Positions 37,226 through 46,559 of a DNA stretch of 64,000 nucleotides are shown piece after piece. Numbering within the stretch: the first letter of the stretch is position 1; each line of letters starts with the position of its first letter. Source of the stretch: Pseudoalteromonas sp. P1-25. Its GTDB lineage: Bacteria > Pseudomonadota > Gammaproteobacteria > Enterobacterales > Alteromonadaceae. Position numbers and translations under genes: made by a program. The stretch covers positions 1 to 64,000 of the forward strand of contig NZ_LKDW01000022.1 in NCBI RefSeq assembly GCF_001401805.1, read 5' to 3'. A model generated the notes under the pieces. It worked only from the letters and a program-made list of their open reading frames with translations. It made no database searches and was not told the origin of the DNA.

Positions 37226-40200
37226 TAATGGCTAACCTTTTTTTCGAAATCTGCAATCATTGCAGTGACCATTTTTAAGCGTTCACGAGGGTTTACCTCA
37301 TTAATTGCAAAGCGCAATTTATTTGCGCCATCCATTTTGTACACATGGGGTGCACTTTGTATCAAGCCTATGATGAAGCTAGGATTAACCTTGGTATTTT
37401 GGCTAAATTCAAAGTAGCCCCCTTTAGGGTTTGCCTCTATTTTTGTAATGCCTAAATCGCTAGCACGCATTTTTAGTTGCTGCATACTAAATAGGTTTTT
37501 AGTGGCATCAGGTAATAAACCAAAACGGTCTATTAGCTCTACTTGTAATTCGTCCATATCGGCAAGGTTAGCACAACTTGCAATGCGCTTGTACATACCT
37601 AAACGCGCATTAACATCGTGTATGTAATCATCAGGTAATAAGGCAGGGAGTTTTAAATCAACGTCTGTTTGTTGCTGCAGCAAGTTCTCAAGCGTTGGCT
37701 CTTTGCCATTTTTAAGGGCATTAACTGCCTGCTCTAGCATTTCCATATACAAACTAAAGCCAATGGTTTGCATTTGCCCTGATTGGTCGTCGCCTAATAG
37801 CTCACCCGCACCCCGTATTTCTAAATCATGGGTCGCAAGGGCAAAACCTGCGCCTAAATCTTCCAACGACTCAATTGCTTGTAAGCGTTTGGTGGCATCT
37901 TTAGAAAGTGCTTTAGCATCACCAGTTAATAGATACGCATACGCTTGGTGGTGGCTTCGCCCAACACGCCCGCGTAATTGGTGTAATTGCGCAAGGCCAA
38001 GCTTATCGGCCCTGTCCATAATAATAGTATTAGCAGTAGGCACATCAATACCGGTTTCGATAATGGTGGTACATACCAGTACATTATATTTTTGATGGTA
38101 AAAGTCAGTCATTATTTGCTCAAGCTCTTGCTCGCGCATTTGCCCGTGCGCAGAGGTAACACTGGCCTCTGGCACCCATTCGCTAATTTCTTGCGATACG
38201 CGCTCAATGGTTTCTACATTGTTATGTAAAAAGTACACTTGGCCGCCGCGTTTAATTTCACGCAGTATGGCTTCGCGTATTAAGTCGCTGTCGCGTTGGC
38301 GTACAAAGGTTTTAACCGCTAAACGCTTAGCAGGTGGGGTGGCAATAATAGATAAATCACGCATGCCGCTCATCGCCATATTCAAAGTACGCGGAATAGG
38401 CGTTGCAGTCAGTGTTAAAATATCTACATCAGCGCGCAATGATTTTATTTTTTCTTTTTGGCGCACGCCAAAGCGATGTTCTTCATCAACAATCAGTAAA
38501 CCTAAGTCGTTAAACTTAATATCTTGCTGTATGAGTTTATGGGTACCAATTACGATATCGAGCTTACCGTCGGCCATTTTTTCGAGCGTGTCTTTTTGCT
38601 CTTTAGTTGAGTTAAAGCGCGAAAGTACACCCACCTCGATAGGAAAATCGGCAAAGCGGTCTTTAAAGTTCTCATAGTGTTGCTGAGCAAGCAGGGTTGT
38701 GGGTACTAACACGGCTACTTGTTTATTATCGTTAACCGCTACAAATGCGGCGCGCATAGCCACTTCTGTTTTACCAAAGCCTACATCACCACATACTAAA
38801 CGGTCCATAGCGAGCTTAGATTGCATATCGCCAAGCACGGCTTCGATTGCGTTACGTTGATCGTCCGTTTCTTCAAACGGGAAGCTGTCGCTAAATTGGC
38901 GGTAGCTTTGGCTATCAAGTGCAAATTTATTACCAGGCTTTGCTTGGCGCTGTGCGTAAATATCTAATAGCTCTGCGGCTACGTCACGTACTTTTTCAGC
39001 AGCGCGTTTTTTAGCTTTTTCCCACGCATCTGAGCCCAGTTTATGCAGTGGGGCGCTTGCTTCTTCACCGCCAGAATAACGGCTAAGCATGTGCAATGCC
39101 GATACCGGCACATATAGCTTTGCCTCACCAGCATAGGTGATGGTAACAAACTCAGTGATTACACCGGCGGCGTCAATTGTTTGCAGGCCTTGATAGCGGC
39201 CCACGCCGTGATCGAGGTGAACAATTGGCTGGCCTTCTTTAAGCTCGGCTAAGTTACGTATGAGCGCATCTTGGCTTGCTTCGTATTTATGTTTACGGCG
39301 CCTGCGCTGCGATACTTTAATACCAAGCAGTTCTTGTTCAGTAATTATCGACAGACTCGGCTTACTGCCAAGTACTACACTTTGTTCAAGCGGGCTTACA
39401 ATTAGCCCTACATCACTTTGGCTTTGGGTAAACTGAGTTAAATTTTCAAACTCTTTAAATTTTAAGCCACTTGGTTTGAGCACACTTAATAATGATTCGC
39501 GTCGGCCATCAGATTCAACACTGAGTAATATGCGGCTTTTTTTCTTTTTTTGCGCTGCAACATATTCTATAAATGCGCCATAGGGTTCGTGTTGTTTGTG
39601 ATCGATTCTTACCGCTGGCAGCTCGCTTACATTTAAGTTTTTGTTGCCCGCTTTAGTAGGCAACTTAGCTTGCGATAAGCGTATTCGCGCAAACTCACCT
39701 AAATTAGAAAACAACTCATTAATAGGCTGATATAACTCGCTGGGCGCAAGCAGTGGACGTAGGGGATCGACTTTACGGTTTTCATAGCGCACGTTTACAT
39801 CGTGCCAAAAGGTCTCTGCGGCGTGTTCTAAATCACCTAGTTGCATAACCGTGGTGGTGTTTGGCAAGTAATCAAAAATGGTTGCAAGCTTTTCAAAAAA
39901 CAACGGCATGTAGTATTCAATGCCGGCAGGCCACGTACCTTTGCTTACTTGCATATAAACAGAGTCTTGCTCTGAGCTGGCACCAAATTTATCGCGATAA
40001 TTTATTCTAAAACGCTCAACATCTGACTCGTTGGTTGGAAATTCATGCGCAGGCAATAACTCAATTTTATCTACCTTTTCATCTGAGCGCTGAGTTTCCA
40101 CATCAAATAAACGAATTGAGTCTATTTCATCATCAAAAAAGTCGAGTCTAAAAGGATGGACACTGCCCATCGGGTACAAATCAACAATGGAGCCACGTAT

Positions 40201-40698
40201 TGCGTATTCACCGTGTTCCATTACCTGCTGTACATTTAAATACCCTGCTTGTTCTAAATTACTGCGCAGGTGATGGGTGTCGAGCTTATCGCCTACTTTA
40301 AAATTAAGGGTCGAGCCATAAATAAACGACGCGGGCGCAGTGCGTAACATTAAGGTAGACACAGGCACTATCAGTACGCTTTGCTGCTCGTTTTTTAATG
40401 TGTTTAACGTGGCTAAGCGTGCTGAAATAATATCTTGGTGCGGAGAAAAGTGGTCATAAGGTAAGGTTTCCCAATCAGGAAATACCATTACTGGGTTGTC
40501 TGGCAATAGGTATTCGAGCTCTGTTTCAAGTCGCAATGCGCTTGGCGTATCTGGTGTAACTATAAGCACTAAATCGTTTTGCTGTTTTACACCTTCTGCA
40601 ATGGCTATACTTAATGCACTACCAGTTAGCTGCCCCCATTGAATTTTATCTTTTTGAGATTTTACCCACGGCAAGGCTGCCCATTGCTCAAACGCCAT
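37225..40698 (-). CDS. mfd: Transcription-repair coupling factor
   Basis: DNA translocase that removes stalled RNA polymerase and recruits UvrA. An N-terminal UvrB-like module (PDTPSALRLETELEYLLPD, VFPDWETLPYDHFSPHQDIISARL) is followed by the RNA polymerase-interacting domain (GQPIVHLDHGVGRYQGL). The RecG-like helicase shows the Walker A motif GDVGFGKTEVA near residue 636, DEEH box LLIVDEEHRFGVRQKE and LTATPIPRTLNM. The C-terminal TRCF domain is complete. At 1157 residues it is normal. Confidence 0.97.
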   Translation of the reverse strand: MAFEQWAALPWVKSQKDKIQWGQLTGSALSIAIAEGVKQQNDLVLIVTPDTPSALRLETELEYLLPDNPVMVFPDWETLPYDHFSPHQDIISARLATLNTLKNEQQSVLIVPVSTLMLRTAPASFIYGSTLNFKVGDKLDTHHLRSNLEQAGYLNVQQVMEHGEYAIRGSIVDLYPMGSVHPFRLDFFDDEIDSIRLFDVETQRSDEKVDKIELLPAHEFPTNESDVERFRINYRDKFGASSEQDSVYMQVSKGTWPAGIEYYMPLFFEKLATIFDYLPNTTTVMQLGDLEHAAETFWHDVNVRYENRKVDPLRPLLAPSELYQPINELFSNLGEFARIRLSQAKLPTKAGNKNLNVSELPAVRIDHKQHEPYGAFIEYVAAQKKKKSRILLSVESDGRRESLLSVLKPSGLKFKEFENLTQFTQSQSDVGLIVSPLEQSVVLGSKPSLSIITEQELLGIKVSQRRRRKHKYEASQDALIRNLAELKEGQPIVHLDHGVGRYQGLQTIDAAGVITEFVTITYAGEAKLYVPVSALHMLSRYSGGEEASAPLHKLGSDAWEKAKKRAAEKVRDVAAELLDIYAQRQAKPGNKFALDSQSYRQFSDSFPFEETDDQRNAIEAVLGDMQSKLAMDRLVCGDVGFGKTEVAMRAAFVAVNDNKQVAVLVPTTLLAQQHYENFKDRFADFPIEVGVLSRFNSTKEQKDTLEKMADGKLDIVIGTHKLIQQDIKFNDLGLLIVDEEHRFGVRQKEKIKSLRADVDILTLTATPIPRTLNMAMSGMRDLSIIATPPAKRLAVKTFVRQRDSDLIREAILREIKRGGQVYFLHNNVETIERVSQEISEWVPEASVTSAHGQMREQELEQIMTDFYHQKYNVLVCTTIIETGIDVPTANTIIMDRADKLGLAQLHQLRGRVGRSHHQAYAYLLTGDAKALSKDATKRLQAIESLEDLGAGFALATHDLEIRGAGELLGDDQSGQMQTIGFSLYMEMLEQAVNALKNGKEPTLENLLQQQTDVDLKLPALLPDDYIHDVNARLGMYKRIASCANLADMDELQVELIDRFGLLPDATKNLFSMQQLKMRASDLGITKIEANPKGGYFEFSQNTKVNPSFIIGLIQSAPHVYKMDGANKLRFAINEVNPRERLKMVTAMIADFEKKVSH

Positions 40699-40749
40699 TT
40701 AGTGCTCCATTTTTTAGCTGGCGCTTGCTCACAAACGCCATGCAGTTAT

Positions 40750-41643
40750 TTAGTCTCGGTAAATTTTTGTTAAGTCTTGATAGTGATCAATTCTGCGGTC
40801 GCGTAAATACGGCCATATACGTCTTACGTTTTCCGAGGCTTTTTGATCAAGTTCTACTACTAAAATTTGCTCATCAGTATTGTTTGCCTCTGAGAGCATT
40901 TCGCCTTGAGGGCCTGCAATAAACGAGTTACCCCAAAATTGTATACCTTCGCTTTGTCCGCTAGGGTCGTTTTCATGGCCTACACGGTTACAGCTGATAA
41001 CAGGTACGCCGTTGGCAACCGCATGCGCACGCTGGCTTATAACCCACGCGTCTTTTTGGCGCGTTTGTTCATCGCTTTCATCACGGGGATCCCAGCCAAT
41101 TGCGGTTGGGTAAATTAATACCTCCGCGCCAGCCATAGCCATTAAACGCGCCGCCTCAGGGAACCATTGATCCCAGCACACTAATACGCCTAATTTACCT
41201 ACTGAGGTTTGAATTGGCTCAAAGCCTAGATCGCCTGGGGTAAAGTAAAATTTTTCGTAAAAGCCAGGATCATCAGGAATGTGCATTTTACGGTATTTAC
41301 CCGCAATGCTGCCGTCTTTTTCAAGTACCACAGCGGTATTGTGATACAGCCCAGTGGCGCGCTTTTCAAACAGTGAAGCCACAATAACAATACCAAGCTC
41401 CTTGGCAAGCTCACCCAATGTATTTGAGCTTGGGCCCGGAATTGTTTCGGCTAGGTCAAATACATCCACATCTTCTGTTTGGCAAAAGTACAGACTACGA
41501 TGTAGCTCTTGTAAAACCACAAGCTGTGCGCCTTGCTTAGCAGCATCACGAATGCCAGCAATCGACTTAGCGATATTTTGCTCGGCATTATCACTGTTAG
41601 TTTGTTGCACTAGGGCAACGGTTAATTTTGCAGGGCTTGTCAT
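40750..41643 (-). CDS. aguB: N-carbamoylputrescine amidase
   Basis: Nitrilase-family hydrolase releasing putrescine, CO2 and ammonia from N-carbamoylputrescine. The Glu-Lys-Cys triad is visible in LVVLQELHRSLYF (Glu), YRKMHIPDDPGFYEKFYF (Lys) and LGVLVCWDQWFPEAARLMA (Cys). The frame opens further upstream, but the ATG at 41643 overlaps the aguA stop by four bases and gives the normal 297-residue N-terminus (MTSPAKLTVALVQ). It forms an aguA-aguB pair that converts agmatine to putrescine. Confidence 0.95.
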   Translation of the reverse strand: MTSPAKLTVALVQQTNSDNAEQNIAKSIAGIRDAAKQGAQLVVLQELHRSLYFCQTEDVDVFDLAETIPGPSSNTLGELAKELGIVIVASLFEKRATGLYHNTAVVLEKDGSIAGKYRKMHIPDDPGFYEKFYFTPGDLGFEPIQTSVGKLGVLVCWDQWFPEAARLMAMAGAEVLIYPTAIGWDPRDESDEQTRQKDAWVISQRAHAVANGVPVISCNRVGHENDPSGQSEGIQFWGNSFIAGPQGEMLSEANNTDEQILVVELDQKASENVRRIWPYLRDRRIDHYQDLTKIYRD

Positions 41644-42695
41644 TGTGCTGCTCCAGCTAAAAATCCACGAGGTAATTGCATGGTAATGCAATGTAAGCTA
41701 CCAAATTGTTCAATAATAGGTAGGCAATTAACGCCAATAATAGTGTGCGTTGGGTACGCTTTTTGAACTTGCGCGAGTGCCAGTGCGTCATAGTCATCGT
41801 TATACGTAGGAACTAAAACCGTATTATTGATAATCAAGTAATTTGCGTATGTTGCCGGTAATCGGGTGTTGTCATCATCAAACACCGGTTTTGGCCACGG
41901 CAAATCAATTAATGTATATGGGGTATTATTTTGTGTTTTAAAGCTTAGTAGCTGTTTTTCCATCGCATCTAAAGCATTAAAGTGCTCATCTTCTTTCGCA
42001 TCGCACTTAACATACACAAGGGTATTATTTGGCGCAAAGCGTACCAGTGTGTCAATGTGGCTGTCGGTATCATCACCGGCTAGATAGCCATGATCTACCC
42101 ATAAAAAGTCAGTTGCGCCTAAATGCGTTTTTAAAATTGACTCAATATCGCCTGGTGATAAATCTGGGTTGCGGTTTTTGTTCAGTAAACATTCGCTGGT
42201 TGTAAGCAGTACACCGTGTTCGTTGATTTCAATACCGCCGCCTTCAAGTACTACATCAAGGGCTTGGTATTGATTTGCTTTATTGCCTAGCTTGTTTACC
42301 AGTACGGCGTTAATTTTATTATCGAGGGCACTTTCGAACTTATTACCCCAGCCATTAAAGATAAAGTCGTAAATTTTAAGTTGGCGAGGGTCGTTTATAT
42401 TTGCGCAGGTAATAGGGCCGTGATCACGCGCCCACGTATCGTTTGTTGGTGTAACAACAAAGTGCACTTGGCCTAAGTCTATATTCGCTTTTTTTAGCAA
42501 GGCAGTAATGTGGCTTTTAAGTGCCGCGTTATGGGCAACTATAACAAGCTGCTGCACGGCTGTGATATGCGTTGCAAGCTCAACATATACAGGCTCCACG
42601 CGTTCAAGCGTATCAGCCCAGTCGGTCTGTGCATGGGGCCAGGTAAGCATAATGGCGTCTTGCTCAGCCCATTCAGGTAAAAGTCTAAAGTTCAT
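41640..42695 (-). CDS. aguA: Agmatine deiminase
   Basis: Converts agmatine to N-carbamoylputrescine. Peptidyl-arginine-deiminase fold motifs: MLTWPHAQTDW, TWARDHGPI (catalytic Asp region), LEGGGIEINEHG, WVDHGYLAGDDTDSHIDTLVRF (His), and a C-terminal Cys in QFGSLHCITMQLPR. The ATG at 42695 is preferred to a TTG five codons upstream. It precedes aguB with a 4-base overlap, so the pathway is encoded as one unit. Confidence 0.94.
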   Translation of the reverse strand: MNFRLLPEWAEQDAIMLTWPHAQTDWADTLERVEPVYVELATHITAVQQLVIVAHNAALKSHITALLKKANIDLGQVHFVVTPTNDTWARDHGPITCANINDPRQLKIYDFIFNGWGNKFESALDNKINAVLVNKLGNKANQYQALDVVLEGGGIEINEHGVLLTTSECLLNKNRNPDLSPGDIESILKTHLGATDFLWVDHGYLAGDDTDSHIDTLVRFAPNNTLVYVKCDAKEDEHFNALDAMEKQLLSFKTQNNTPYTLIDLPWPKPVFDDDNTRLPATYANYLIINNTVLVPTYNDDYDALALAQVQKAYPTHTIIGVNCLPIIEQFGSLHCITMQLPRGFLAGAAQ

Positions 42696-42752
42696 GAAGT
42701 TTTTATACAAATTACGGTGGCGCTAGTTTAGCATTTTACATGCATATGTCAG

Positions 42753-43361
42753 CTATTTATCGCTGCTTGAATCATCGTCAATTTGCTCGAGTTCTTGGCG
42801 CTTTTTTAGCTGGCGTGTTTGTGCATGTAAGCTGGCTCTTACAACTAACTCTTGGTCTGTGGTTCTTATTGCAGTAAACAGTAATGTGTATTGGTAGTGT
42901 TCGCTGTCTTGTTTTTCAACGGCCACCACTTCTGTATAGCAGTAAACGGCTGAGGCTTCGTGGTGCAAAAATAGCTTTGTTCTAAAAGCTTGGCCTATTG
43001 CGTATACATCAGTAGAGGTAAAACGAATGCCGCCTCCGCCGTAGCTATCACACTGAATAGCATTATCTTGGGCTTGCTCTGAAGCTAAAATGTGACTCAT
43101 TATTAAATCAATTTTACGCGACTGAGCCTGTAAAAAAGACGCCAGGTCTTGTGCTAAATCGCCTAAGTTTCTTAGAGGTCTTAATGAGGCCTGTTCAAGC
43201 TCACTAACTTCGTTAGCTAGCTTAAATAGAGGAGGTATGTCGTCTTCAAGTGCGAGTTGAGATTGCGGGACTGCCTGGTTTTCTACAGCAAATAAGTTTA
43301 CCCGAATGCTTTCATTTATTTGAAAGTACTCTTCAAATTCGCTTAATCTTTGACTGTTCAT
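42753..43361 (-). CDS. PilZ-like domain protein (possible c-di-GMP effector)
   Basis: A 202-residue soluble protein. The N-terminal half is helical (VSELEQASLRPLRNLGDLAQDLASFLQAQSRKIDLIMSHIL). The C-terminal half looks like a PilZ beta-barrel: QCDSYGGGGIRF sits where the (D/N)xSxxG motif is expected and is followed by GQAFRTKLFLHHEASAVYCYTEVVAVE. The classic RxxxR motif is not clear, so nucleotide binding is uncertain. The ATG at 43361 has GGAG at proper spacing; a GTG four codons earlier overlaps that site and is unlikely. It sits just upstream of aguA. Confidence 0.7.
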   Translation of the reverse strand: MNSQRLSEFEEYFQINESIRVNLFAVENQAVPQSQLALEDDIPPLFKLANEVSELEQASLRPLRNLGDLAQDLASFLQAQSRKIDLIMSHILASEQAQDNAIQCDSYGGGGIRFTSTDVYAIGQAFRTKLFLHHEASAVYCYTEVVAVEKQDSEHYQYTLLFTAIRTTDQELVVRASLHAQTRQLKKRQELEQIDDDSSSDK

Positions 43362-43463
43362 AATTATCTCCACTGCGTATTCATTAAATAGTAGCGTTGT
43401 GGGGAGTAAATTGCTAGCAGATAAAAACGTTAAATACTTTGTTTATACGTGGTTTTTAGTAAT

Positions 43464-43501
43464 AAAAAAGCGGCCAATGTCATCCTAACATCAGCCGCTT
43501 G
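43464..43501 (-). terminator. Terminator of the HAD gene
   Basis: AGCGGC / GCCGCT outer stem with an inner ATGT/ACAT extension; on the minus strand it is followed by T6. It lies about 29 bases after the HAD stop. Confidence 0.65.
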
Positions 43502-43529
43502 GGTATTGATTAATTAGCGCTGGGAGTGC

Positions 43530-44297
43530 TTATTTAAGTAGAGCGGCTAATTCATGTAAATCTTTCACAACATGGTCTGGTTTTTTAGCCAGTGGGTAAA
43601 GTGTTTTACCTGGGCGGGCGATAAAGGTTGTTTGTAAGCCGGCTTCTTTCGCACCTGCTACATCCCAACCGTGCGCTGCTACCATCATTGCCTCATTTGC
43701 TTTTACATTTAATTTAGTCAACACCCACTCATAGGCACGTAAGTCTGGTTTATAAATTTTAATATCTTCAATGCTGTAGCGCTCATCAAAGAACGACATT
43801 AATCCAGCGCTCTCAAACTGGGCTTTAACACCTTTGTTTGATGAATTTGTCAGACTTACTAACTTATAGCCCTGAGCTTTGAGTTTTGCCAGTCCTTCTT
43901 TCACATCTTTGTGAGGCGGTAGGGTTAAAAGCGGAGTAACAATGGCTGTTTTAGCTTGTTCATTTGTAATGGCTATATTGTTATTTTTAGCAACCATGCG
44001 CAGCGACGCAACGCCAATTTGCCCAAAGTCGTGATAACTGCCACTTACTGTATCAACCAGTGAGTGATGCAACATGGTAGAAAACCAAAGCGGTAATAAA
44101 TCTTCACGCCCGCCAAGCGCTTTACCAATAGAGGTGCGCATTGAGGTTAAATCAAGGAGTGTTTCATTTACATCAAAAATAAGCACTTTAGGCTTTACTT
44201 GCGATTGTGGCTCCTCAGCTATAGCGCTACCAGAGGCTAAGCTAGTACCAACGAGTAACGATAGAGTAAGGGTTTTTAACGATTTTAAAATAGACAT
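43530..44297 (-). CDS. Exported HAD-superfamily hydrolase, haloacid dehalogenase type II-like
   Basis: A signal peptide covers about residues 1-27 (SAIA-EEP), so the enzyme is probably periplasmic. The HAD motifs are complete: IFDVNETLLDL with nucleophile Asp42, LVSLTNSSNKG, IYKPDLRAY (Lys) and MVAAHGWDVAGAK (Asp). The overall pattern is the L-2-haloacid dehalogenase type II group. In known dehalogenases a halide-binding Arg follows the Trp of the LW segment; here the segment reads LPLWFSTML, so the Arg is replaced by Phe and dehalogenation is doubtful. Its ATG overlaps the peroxiredoxin-like stop by one base. Confidence 0.82.
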   Translation of the reverse strand: MSILKSLKTLTLSLLVGTSLASGSAIAEEPQSQVKPKVLIFDVNETLLDLTSMRTSIGKALGGREDLLPLWFSTMLHHSLVDTVSGSYHDFGQIGVASLRMVAKNNNIAITNEQAKTAIVTPLLTLPPHKDVKEGLAKLKAQGYKLVSLTNSSNKGVKAQFESAGLMSFFDERYSIEDIKIYKPDLRAYEWVLTKLNVKANEAMMVAAHGWDVAGAKEAGLQTTFIARPGKTLYPLAKKPDHVVKDLHELAALLK

Positions 44298-44947
44298 TAG
44301 TATTGCTCCGATTCAAGGGCGGCCATCACATCAATAGGCTCTGCACGTAGGGTATAGTCTTCGTTTAAAAAGGCATAAGTGATTATGCCTCTTTTGTTAA
44401 TTACGTATGTGGCGGGCAAGGCTAACTTATAGCTTTTGTCGCCGTAGTATTTTTCAAAATCAATGCCAAATTGGCTATAGAGTGCTTGAATGCGCTCATC
44501 TAATGTAAACAGCAAACCAAATTGCTCAGCTACCTTATTATTAATATCTGAAAGTACGTTAAATTCGAGGTCATTTTTTTGCGCGGTAGTTAACGTTTCA
44601 TCTGGCAATTGAGGAGATATAGCAATTAACTGCGCACTGTGCGTTTTAAATTGGGGTAGGTAATCATTAAGTGCTTTGAGTTCTAAATTACAATATGGGC
44701 ACCAGTTACCACGGTAAAAGCTAATTATTACCGGGCCTTTATTTAATAAATCAGCTAATTCAACATGCTCGTCGTTGTGATTTTGTAAGCTAAAGTTACT
44801 TACTTTAGCGCCTACTTGCAGTGCCTTATTTTTTATATGTTGAGCAATGAGCTCATTCGTTGTTTGCTCCATTAGAGCTAATACATCGCTAGGTAGCTTC
44901 GCTTCTTTTTGAACGTTATATGCATCAATCTGTTTTTTCAAACTCAT
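44297..44947 (-). CDS. Peroxiredoxin-like (AhpC/TSA) protein
   Basis: A 216-residue thioredoxin-fold protein. An N-terminal helical part precedes FSLQNHNDEHVELADLL and the active site FYRGNWCPYCNLEL (C83 and C86). A cis-Pro region LALPATYVINKRG follows, then AFLNEDYTLRAEP. The CxxC in place of a single peroxidatic Cys is typical of the Prx-like subgroup. It is cotranscribed with the exported HAD gene and divergent from a LysR regulator, which suggests a redox or electrophile response. Confidence 0.88.
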   Translation of the reverse strand: MSLKKQIDAYNVQKEAKLPSDVLALMEQTTNELIAQHIKNKALQVGAKVSNFSLQNHNDEHVELADLLNKGPVIISFYRGNWCPYCNLELKALNDYLPQFKTHSAQLIAISPQLPDETLTTAQKNDLEFNVLSDINNKVAEQFGLLFTLDERIQALYSQFGIDFEKYYGDKSYKLALPATYVINKRGIITYAFLNEDYTLRAEPIDVMAALESEQY

Positions 44948-45016
44948 GGTTAAATCTCGAAAATAGCTTTAGGAAGATTATGAATGTTCTATTAATTTAA
45001 ATATATATTGCAAAAC

Positions 45017-45033
45017 TGAAAGCTTCATTTGAA
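45017..45033. promoter_or_regulatory. Dyad cluster between Prx-like gene and LysR gene
   Basis: TGAA (45017-45020), TTCA (45024-45027) and TGAA (45030-45033) form overlapping dyads about 34 bases upstream of the LysR start. Position fits a LysR-type binding site, but a clear T-N11-A consensus is not proven. Confidence 0.3.
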
Positions 45034-45066
45034 AATATTAAACATTAAAAACTGCTTAGCCTACGT

Positions 45067-45954
45067 ATGTATAATTTAACTGACCTAGAAACATTTATTG
45101 CTGTGGTAGAAAATAAAGGGGTGCTGGCAGCAGCACGTGAGCAACGCTTGTCACCAGCAACTGTGAGCCACAGATTAAGCAAGTTAGAGCGCGAGCTCTC
45201 AACCGTATTAGTGTTCAGAGACAGTCGCCGGGTAAGGTTATCACCTGCGGGTGAGCTATTTTATCATCGCGTAGGCGCTATTATAGAAGCCCTACATGAT
45301 GCAGAGCATAGCATTGGCGCACGAAGCTCGTCGGTGAGTGGGTTATTGCGTGTGACTATGCCACCGTGGGTTTTTTCAAAGTATGTTATGCCTAAATTGA
45401 CCGAGTTTGAAACACAATACCCAGCACTTAAGCTCGATTTTTTAATTACAGATCATTTTGTCAACGTGGTTGATGATGCGCAAGACGTGGCAATTAGAGT
45501 AGGGCAGTTAACCGATTCTGGCCTGCTTTCACGTAAGATTGTCAATAACTCGCGTATTTTGTGTGCCGCGCCAAGTTATATAAAAAAGCATGGTATGCCC
45601 CATACATTAAGCGAATTAGCTGAGCACTATTGGGTGTGCTTACCCTGGCAAAGGCAGTTAAAACTGTATGATAAAAACAATAAAATACACACCTTTAATG
45701 CCAAAACACGCTTTACTATTTCTAATTCCGATAATATGACGCAGGCAGCGCTTGCGGGACATGGCATAGCCATTAAATCCAAAATAGCCATTAATGATGA
45801 GCTACGTGCCGGAAATTTAGTAGAGGTTATGCCCAATGCAATGGCACAAAGTGACGCTCCAGTGTGGTTTTTACGCCCTCAAAATAGCTTAACCACCCGT
45901 AAAACAGAGGTGTTTTACGAGTTCATGAAGTCTTTATTTGCCAGCTATGAATAA
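45067..45954 (+). CDS. LysR-family transcriptional regulator
   Basis: A 295-residue regulator. The N-terminal winged HTH reads LTDLETFIAVVENKGVLAAAREQRLSPATVSHRLSKLERELSTVLVFRDSRRVRLSPAG, the CrgA/PecT-like group pattern. The effector domain begins near SGLLRVTMPPWV and includes GHGIAIKSKIAI. It is divergent from the peroxiredoxin-HAD pair and probably regulates it, the common LysR arrangement. Its 3' end overlaps the convergent DUF2937 gene by 21 bases. Confidence 0.92.
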   Translation: MYNLTDLETFIAVVENKGVLAAAREQRLSPATVSHRLSKLERELSTVLVFRDSRRVRLSPAGELFYHRVGAIIEALHDAEHSIGARSSSVSGLLRVTMPPWVFSKYVMPKLTEFETQYPALKLDFLITDHFVNVVDDAQDVAIRVGQLTDSGLLSRKIVNNSRILCAAPSYIKKHGMPHTLSELAEHYWVCLPWQRQLKLYDKNNKIHTFNAKTRFTISNSDNMTQAALAGHGIAIKSKIAINDELRAGNLVEVMPNAMAQSDAPVWFLRPQNSLTTRKTEVFYEFMKSLFASYE

Positions 45955-46449
45955 GCGAGAATATCCTCGCTTAATAATAAACAAAGTTATAAAGCCAAAG
46001 AACTCAGCAAAAATAGCAATTATTATGGCGCTTGCAAGCGCTGCTATTATAGAGTCTTTTTTTAACACTATTTGCCCTTCAAAGCGTTGCCATACTTGCT
46101 TTTTAATGCTGCTAAAACCACTGGTTAAGGTATATAAATAGGGTGATTGGTTAAAGTTATTAACTGCCGCCTGTAGGGATTGTTGTCGATCATTGAGGGT
46201 TTTGATATGAATAGCCCCTTTACCGACTACATCGTCTCCAATATTTTCATAGTGGGCAATTAGCTTGTTTAAATCGTTATTAAAGTAGTTTTGAGCATCT
46301 TTTCTAAACGGCGCTAATGCGTTATTAGCCTCAACAAAATGCGCCTGTAAAGCATGGCCGTAATCACTCACAAAGGCAGGTATTTGTACCCCTAATAGTA
46401 AACCTGCCGCAAAAAAACTGAGCCTTATGTAATCTAATAATTTACTCAT
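45934..46449 (-). CDS. DUF2937 family membrane protein
   Basis: A 171-residue protein with an N-terminal hydrophobic segment (LSFFAAGLLLGVQIPAFV) followed by YGHALQAHFVEANNALAPF, the DUF2937 signature. A long soluble helical middle and a C-terminal hydrophobic segment (IIAALASAIIIAIFAEFFGFITLFII) follow. No function is established. It is a single gene with AGGAGATC just upstream of the start. Its last codons overlap the convergent LysR gene. Confidence 0.85.
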   Translation of the reverse strand: MSKLLDYIRLSFFAAGLLLGVQIPAFVSDYGHALQAHFVEANNALAPFRKDAQNYFNNDLNKLIAHYENIGDDVVGKGAIHIKTLNDRQQSLQAAVNNFNQSPYLYTLTSGFSSIKKQVWQRFEGQIVLKKDSIIAALASAIIIAIFAEFFGFITLFIIKRGYSRLFIAGK

Positions 46450-46559
46450 TTGATCTCCTGTTTACTCAAATCCTACCTAAACAACGGCAAATTAACATTT
46501 ACGCTTGTTTTTATGCTAAAAACTCGTAATCTATCGGTAATAAAAACAACAATAGGCCT

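Noticed and set aside
37703..38677. Open frames antisense to mfd
   Set aside because: They lie fully inside a well-supported mfd coding region and lack start signals.
46450..46559. Possible Fur box upstream of the FecI-type sigma gene
   Set aside because: I could not find a convincing 19-base Fur match; iron control therefore remains unproven.
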